This document shows, piece by piece, positions 4,959 through 7,522 of a stretch of 7,522 bases of DNA. Numbering within the stretch: position 1 is the first letter of the stretch; each line of letters begins with the position of its first letter. Below the pieces are notes generated by a model. The model was not told the origin of the DNA and made no database searches. It saw only the letters and a program-made list of their open reading frames with translations. Source of the stretch: Chloroflexota bacterium (lineage in GTDB: Bacteria; Chloroflexota; Limnocylindria; QHBO01); the NCBI GenBank assembly GCA_020848055.1, contig JADLBB010000240.1:1-7522 (forward strand), in the 5' to 3' direction. The position numbers and the translations under genes are program-made.

Positions 4959-5923
4959 GGTAGAGGGCGGCGCGGTCGCAGGATCGGCGCGAGCTGCACC
5001 ACCGCGGCACCGGCCGCAGCCAGGACCAGCCCGACGACCTGTTCGAGGCCCAGCCGCTCGCCCAGGAAGATCACAGCCAGGATGGCGATCTGGATCGTCA
5101 TGGTGTTGGTCACGACGCTCGACTCGACCGCGGTGAGCGTCCGCAGCGTGTGGTTGTACAGGGTGAACGCGAAGGCCGTGTTGACCGCCGCCAGCCAGCC
5201 GATGATGGCCCAGCCACGCAGGTCCAGTTTCGGCCAACCCTCGGCCGCAACCCCGGCCGCCAGCAGTACGACTGCGCCCACCGCCATGCTCGTGGCGGTC
5301 AGACCCACCGGACCGCCATACCGATCGACGCCGCCGCTCGCCAGCGCGCGTCCGAGATGGGTCGCGAACGCGGCCCCTGCCACGCACAGCGCGGCGGCCG
5401 CGAAGCCGGCGCCCGCGCTCTCGCCGACCTCGAACGGTCCGAAGTACAGGACCGCACCGAACGTGAGCGTGGCGATGCCCACCAGCTGAATGCCGGTGGC
5501 CCGTTCGGCGCGCGTTGCCAGGGCGCCGGCCGCCACCCAGACCGGGGTGGACGCCAGCACCAGGCTCACCGCGGTGGCCGGCAGGAAGGCCAGCGCGACG
5601 TACTGGCCCCCTTGCGCCAGCGTCACCAGGATCAGGCCGTAGGCGACCACTCGCAGCCAGCCCCGCCCATCCGCGGTCGCGGCTCGCGCCCGAGATGCGC
5701 GCAACGCTCGAAGGCCGAACGGCAGCAGGATGGCCGCGGCCACCGCGTAGCGCAGCCCGGCGAACGAGATCGGCCGCAGGTCGAGGTCGGACATGCCGAT
5801 CTTGATCAGCACCCACGAGGTGGACCACAGGAACGCGACGAACAACGCCTGCAGCGCCGCCAACGTGTGCTGTCGCGGGGCGGGCTGAACTCGCGTCGGA
5901 TGCATCGGGTTGGACTCGGCCAA
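4955..5923 (-). CDS. EamA/DMT-superfamily transporter
   Basis: This 322-residue protein has the two-fold repeated ten-helix pattern of the drug/metabolite transporter family. The first EamA half opens with ALFVAFLWSTSWVLIKIG (26-43) and has the family's P..FA.LRY motif (51-59). It includes TLAQGGQYVALAFLPATAVSL (101-121). The second half (about 175-312) ends with ESSVVTNTMTIQIAILAV (267-284), then FLGER and the last helix pair. Such proteins export amino acids, metabolites or drugs, or import sugars or nucleosides; the sequence does not reveal the substrate. The start is TTG at 5923, chosen because AAGGTGA (5936-5930 on this strand) sits six bases before it; an in-frame ATG at 5905 lacks a site. 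It is convergent with the phn operon, sharing a CTAG at the stops, so no classical terminator lies between them. Confidence 0.9.
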   Translation of the reverse strand: MAESNPMHPTRVQPAPRQHTLAALQALFVAFLWSTSWVLIKIGMSDLDLRPISFAGLRYAVAAAILLPFGLRALRASRARAATADGRGWLRVVAYGLILVTLAQGGQYVALAFLPATAVSLVLASTPVWVAAGALATRAERATGIQLVGIATLTFGAVLYFGPFEVGESAGAGFAAAALCVAGAAFATHLGRALASGGVDRYGGPVGLTATSMAVGAVVLLAAGVAAEGWPKLDLRGWAIIGWLAAVNTAFAFTLYNHTLRTLTAVESSVVTNTMTIQIAILAVIFLGERLGLEQVVGLVLAAAGAAVVQLAPILRPRRPLP

Positions 5924-5929
5924 GACGGG

Positions 5930-5936
5930 TCACCTT
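5930..5936 (-). promoter_or_regulatory. Ribosome binding site fixing the TTG start of the EamA gene
   Basis: AAGGTGA on the minus strand ends six bases before the TTG at 5923-5921. It favours that start over the ATG at 5905, which has no such site. Confidence 0.65.
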
Positions 5937-6119
5937 AGCATCCGGCCGCTGCGATGGCCGCAACGCGCCCAAGACGGGCGGATGCGGCCAAATCGGGCGG
6001 ACGGCGGTCGCTATCGGCGAATGCTGGCCGGTTATTGCGCGCATGCAACGCGCTGCCAGCGATTCCGAGCTTGATGAGCGGGCTACGACGACGGCCGGCA
6101 GCCGCAATGCGCCCGTCAC

Positions 6120-6182
6120 GTCCGATTGCGGCACCCGTGCTCCATCTCGGGCCACAACCGGCCAACCCGGTCCGATTGCGGC
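6120..6182. repeat. 13-bp direct repeat, copies 50 bp apart
   Basis: GTCCGATTGCGGC occurs at 6120-6132 and again at 6170-6182, exactly 50 bp apart. Its inner CCGATTG is the reverse complement of CAATCGG found in the three perfect tandem units at 6201-6230, so the element is present in both orientations. Confidence 0.85.
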
Positions 6183-6260
6183 TCATCGGGTCCATCAGGC
6201 CCAATCGGGTCCAATCGGGTCCAATCGGGTCTCATCGGACCCCATCAGCGGCCGATCAGA
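6181..6260. repeat. Degenerate tandem 10-bp repeat array (core CCAATCGGGT)
   Basis: Three perfect copies of CCAATCGGGT lie at 6201-6210, 6211-6220 and 6221-6230. They are flanked in register by degenerate units such as TCCATCAGGC (6191), CTCATCGGAC (6231) and CCCATCAGCG (6241). The ATC trinucleotide starts at 6185, 6194, 6204, 6214, 6224, 6234, 6244 and 6255, and again at 6283 and 6293 next to the dNTPase start, so spacing is nearly always 10 bp. One helical turn would put every copy on the same face of the DNA. Looser units may extend left to about 6120. The array lies directly upstream of the dNTPase gene. Whether it binds protein or is a neutral minisatellite cannot be decided here. Confidence 0.85.
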
Positions 6261-6300
6261 GCCCGCCACGCCCGTCCACCGGATCGGTCATCATCGGTCC

Positions 6301-7320
6301 ATGCAGGAGTTGACCACGCCGGGCACCCTGGTTCGCCACGACCGCCTGGCGCGCGAGGCGGACGAGGAGCGGCTGAGCCCGTCAGCCACCCGGTCGGCGC
6401 AGTCCCGCGGACGCGAACGCCCCGAAGGACCCGACGAGTTCCGCACCGCGTTCGAGCGTGACCGCGATCGGATCATCCACAGCAAGGCGTTCCGTCGGCT
6501 CAAGCACAAGACGCAGGTCTTCCTGAATCCGGAGGGCGACCACTTCGTCACGCGCCTCACGCACACGATGCAGGTGACCCAGGTGGGCCGCGCCCTGGCG
6601 AAGGCACTGAGCCTGAACGAGTCGCTGGCCGAGGCCATCGCCCTGGGCCACGACGTCGGCCACTCGCCGTTCGGCCACACCGGCGAGGAGGCGCTCAGCC
6701 CGTACTTCGCGCCGGACGAGTGGCATCACGCCGCCCAGAGCGTCCGCATCTTCGAGGTGCTCGAGGACCAGAACCTGACCTGGGAGGTGCGCGACGGGAT
6801 CCGCGCCCATTCGTGGAAGATCCACCCTCCACCGTCCACGCCCGAGGCGTACTGCGTCCGGTTCGCCGATCGGATCGCGTACCTCGCGCACGACGCGCTC
6901 GATGCCGTCCGCGCCGGCGTCCTTGCTCCCCACGCCTTTCCGGCCGCCGCCCTCGAGCGATTCGGCGCCCCCGGGCGCGACTGGGTGGCGACCATGATCA
7001 ACGCCGTGATCGACGAGTCGCTGCGCACCGGAGCCGTTCGCATGGACGACGCGACCCTGGCCACGATGAACGGTCTGCGCGACTTCATGTTCGAGCACGT
7101 CTACCAGTCGGCCGAACAGCTCCGCCAGCAGCGGCGCGCCATCGCGGTCATCCGCGACCTGATGGACTGGCACCTCGAGCATCCCGACGAGATCCCCGAC
7201 ACCTATCGCCAGACCGATGCGCCCGCGGTCGTCCAGGCCGCTGACTACATCGCCGGCATGAGCGACCGATACGCCCTGGCCACTTACGACCGCCTGTTCC
7301 GCCCGATGCTCAACCTCTAG
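6301..7320 (+). CDS. dgt: Deoxyguanosinetriphosphate triphosphohydrolase-like HD-domain protein
   Basis: This 339-residue cytoplasmic enzyme belongs to the dGTPase/SAMHD1-like group that hydrolyses dNTPs to deoxynucleosides and triphosphate, controlling dNTP pools. The family opening ERLSPSATRSAQSRGR (23-38) is followed by FRTAFERDRDRIIHSKAFRR (47-66) and LKHKTQVF, a highly conserved block. The HD metal site is complete: His88 in THTMQV, His117-Asp118 in GHDVGHSPFGH, and Asp190 in FADRIAYLAHD. His121 and His126 are the usual additional active-site histidines. ADYIAGMSDRYA (314-325) is the conserved C-terminal motif. It is shorter than E. coli Dgt (about 500 residues) and fits the compact Dgt-like branch, whose nucleotide preference is often broader than dGTP. 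The ATG at 6301 fits the family start, although no good Shine-Dalgarno site precedes it. The frame is open back to 6043, but that stretch is repeat-derived and unlike the family. Confidence 0.94.
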   Translation: MQELTTPGTLVRHDRLAREADEERLSPSATRSAQSRGRERPEGPDEFRTAFERDRDRIIHSKAFRRLKHKTQVFLNPEGDHFVTRLTHTMQVTQVGRALAKALSLNESLAEAIALGHDVGHSPFGHTGEEALSPYFAPDEWHHAAQSVRIFEVLEDQNLTWEVRDGIRAHSWKIHPPPSTPEAYCVRFADRIAYLAHDALDAVRAGVLAPHAFPAAALERFGAPGRDWVATMINAVIDESLRTGAVRMDDATLATMNGLRDFMFEHVYQSAEQLRQQRRAIAVIRDLMDWHLEHPDEIPDTYRQTDAPAVVQAADYIAGMSDRYALATYDRLFRPMLNL

Positions 7321-7337
7321 CGCCGATCGGCCAGCCT

Positions 7338-7522
7338 TCAGCGCCGGTACGCCTGGTAGCCGTCCCCACAGGCCAGCACGATCTGATCGGGCAGCGGCTC
7401 GCCGGAAGCGCCCGGCACCCGGCCCGGCTCGACCCACACGCTCCAGCTGGCGAGGCCGAACCCGAGAGTGCCGGCCTCGGTGAGTCGCTGGCCGTCGAGC
7501 ACCGGCTCGGAGAGCGCCGGGC
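7338..7522 (-). CDS. C-terminal fragment of an unrecognised protein
   Basis: On the minus strand a frame is open from the window edge to a TGA at 7340-7338, covering 60 codons. The residues look like real protein rather than shadow sequence: LTEAGTLGFGLASWSVWV, a Pro/Gly-rich turn, then LPDQIVLACGDGYQAYRR at the end. There is a single Cys and several aromatic residues, with no membrane helix. It is convergent with the dNTPase gene, with only 17 bases between the stops and no terminator hairpin. I do not recognise the family, and most of the protein is outside the window. Confidence 0.55.
   Translation of the reverse strand, partial: PALSEPVLDGQRLTEAGTLGFGLASWSVWVEPGRVPGASGEPLPDQIVLACGDGYQAYRR

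Larger units (their letters stand above)
5924..6300. other. 377-bp intergenic region between divergent EamA and dNTPase genes
   Basis: This is the longest gene-free stretch. It must hold the promoters of both flanking genes, but I find no convincing -35/-10 pair in either direction. Near the EamA side, CCAAGACGGG occurs at 5920-5929 and 5969-5978, and a relative CCAAATCGGG at 5988-5997. From about 6120 to 6300 there is a degenerate 10-bp periodic array, described separately. All three forward frames remain free of stops from 6126 to 6313, which I attribute to composition and repeats rather than to a gene. Confidence 0.7.

Noticed and set aside
4122..6155. 677-codon open frame on the minus strand
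   Set aside because: It runs antisense to the second phnE and in another frame through the EamA gene; the product is Arg/Gly/Ala-rich low-complexity text without domains, as expected for shadow frames in GC-rich DNA.
6043..6300. 86-codon N-terminal extension of the dNTPase
   Set aside because: The stretch is made from the 10-bp repeat array and does not resemble any dGTPase N-terminus.
7322..7331. GCCGATCGGC palindrome after the dNTPase stop as a terminator
   Set aside because: It is a perfect palindrome without loop bases and without a T-run, so it cannot form a normal terminator hairpin.

Overview
The window is GC-rich bacterial chromosome with dense coding, short intergenic gaps and many non-ATG starts: GTG or TTG at four of the seven genes whose start is visible. 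The proteins are full of Ala, Arg, Gly and Val. A lipoprotein with a Ser/Ala/Pro/Gln-rich linker and TTG starts with good Shine-Dalgarno sites would fit Chloroflexota (for example Limnocylindria-like lineages) or a neighbouring high-GC Gram-positive-like group. This placement is a guess from style, not from a marker gene. No mobile element, CRISPR array, tRNA or rRNA was seen.

Layout from left to right. (1) Bases 1-1136, minus strand: a two-gene unit with a divergent ketopantoate-reductase-like oxidoreductase (72-1055) followed by the first 25 codons of a TetR-type regulator (75-1), coupled through a GTGA overlap. Upstream is a near-consensus sigma70-type promoter (TTGACA, 16 bp, TACACT). Two overlapping palindromes built from GTAAG/CTTAC half-sites lie on its -10 and start region, as expected if the TetR protein represses its own operon. 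(2) Bases 1180-4958, plus strand: a complete PhnD-PhnC-PhnE-PhnE ABC importer operon for phosphonate, phosphite or phosphate. It has its own promoter (TTGGCA, 16 bp, TAGAAT), a TTG-initiated lipoprotein binding protein with a five-copy SQAP(A/T) linker, a strong 14-bp hairpin between phnD and phnC, and overlapping ATGA/GTGA junctions between the last three genes. No C-P lyase or other phosphonate-catabolism gene is in the window. (3) Bases 4955-5923, minus strand: an EamA/DMT-family ten-helix transporter whose stop codon overlaps that of phnE2 in a shared CTAG. (4) Bases 5924-6300: a 377-bp gap between divergent genes, holding an unusual degenerate array of 10-bp units (core CCAATCGGGT) phased at about one helical turn. 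(5) Bases 6301-7320, plus strand: a dGTPase-like HD-domain dNTP triphosphohydrolase. (6) Bases 7338-7522, minus strand: the last 60 codons of an unrecognised protein, cut by the window edge.

How the genes work together: only the reductase/TetR pair and the phn transporter operon are clear functional units. The EamA transporter and the dNTPase look like independent housekeeping or accessory genes. The most unusual items are the 10-bp phased array, the self-regulatory layout of the reductase/TetR unit whose reductase seems to have lost the canonical PanE catalytic lysine, and the phnD-phnC hairpin. I do not see a clear novel multi-gene system.
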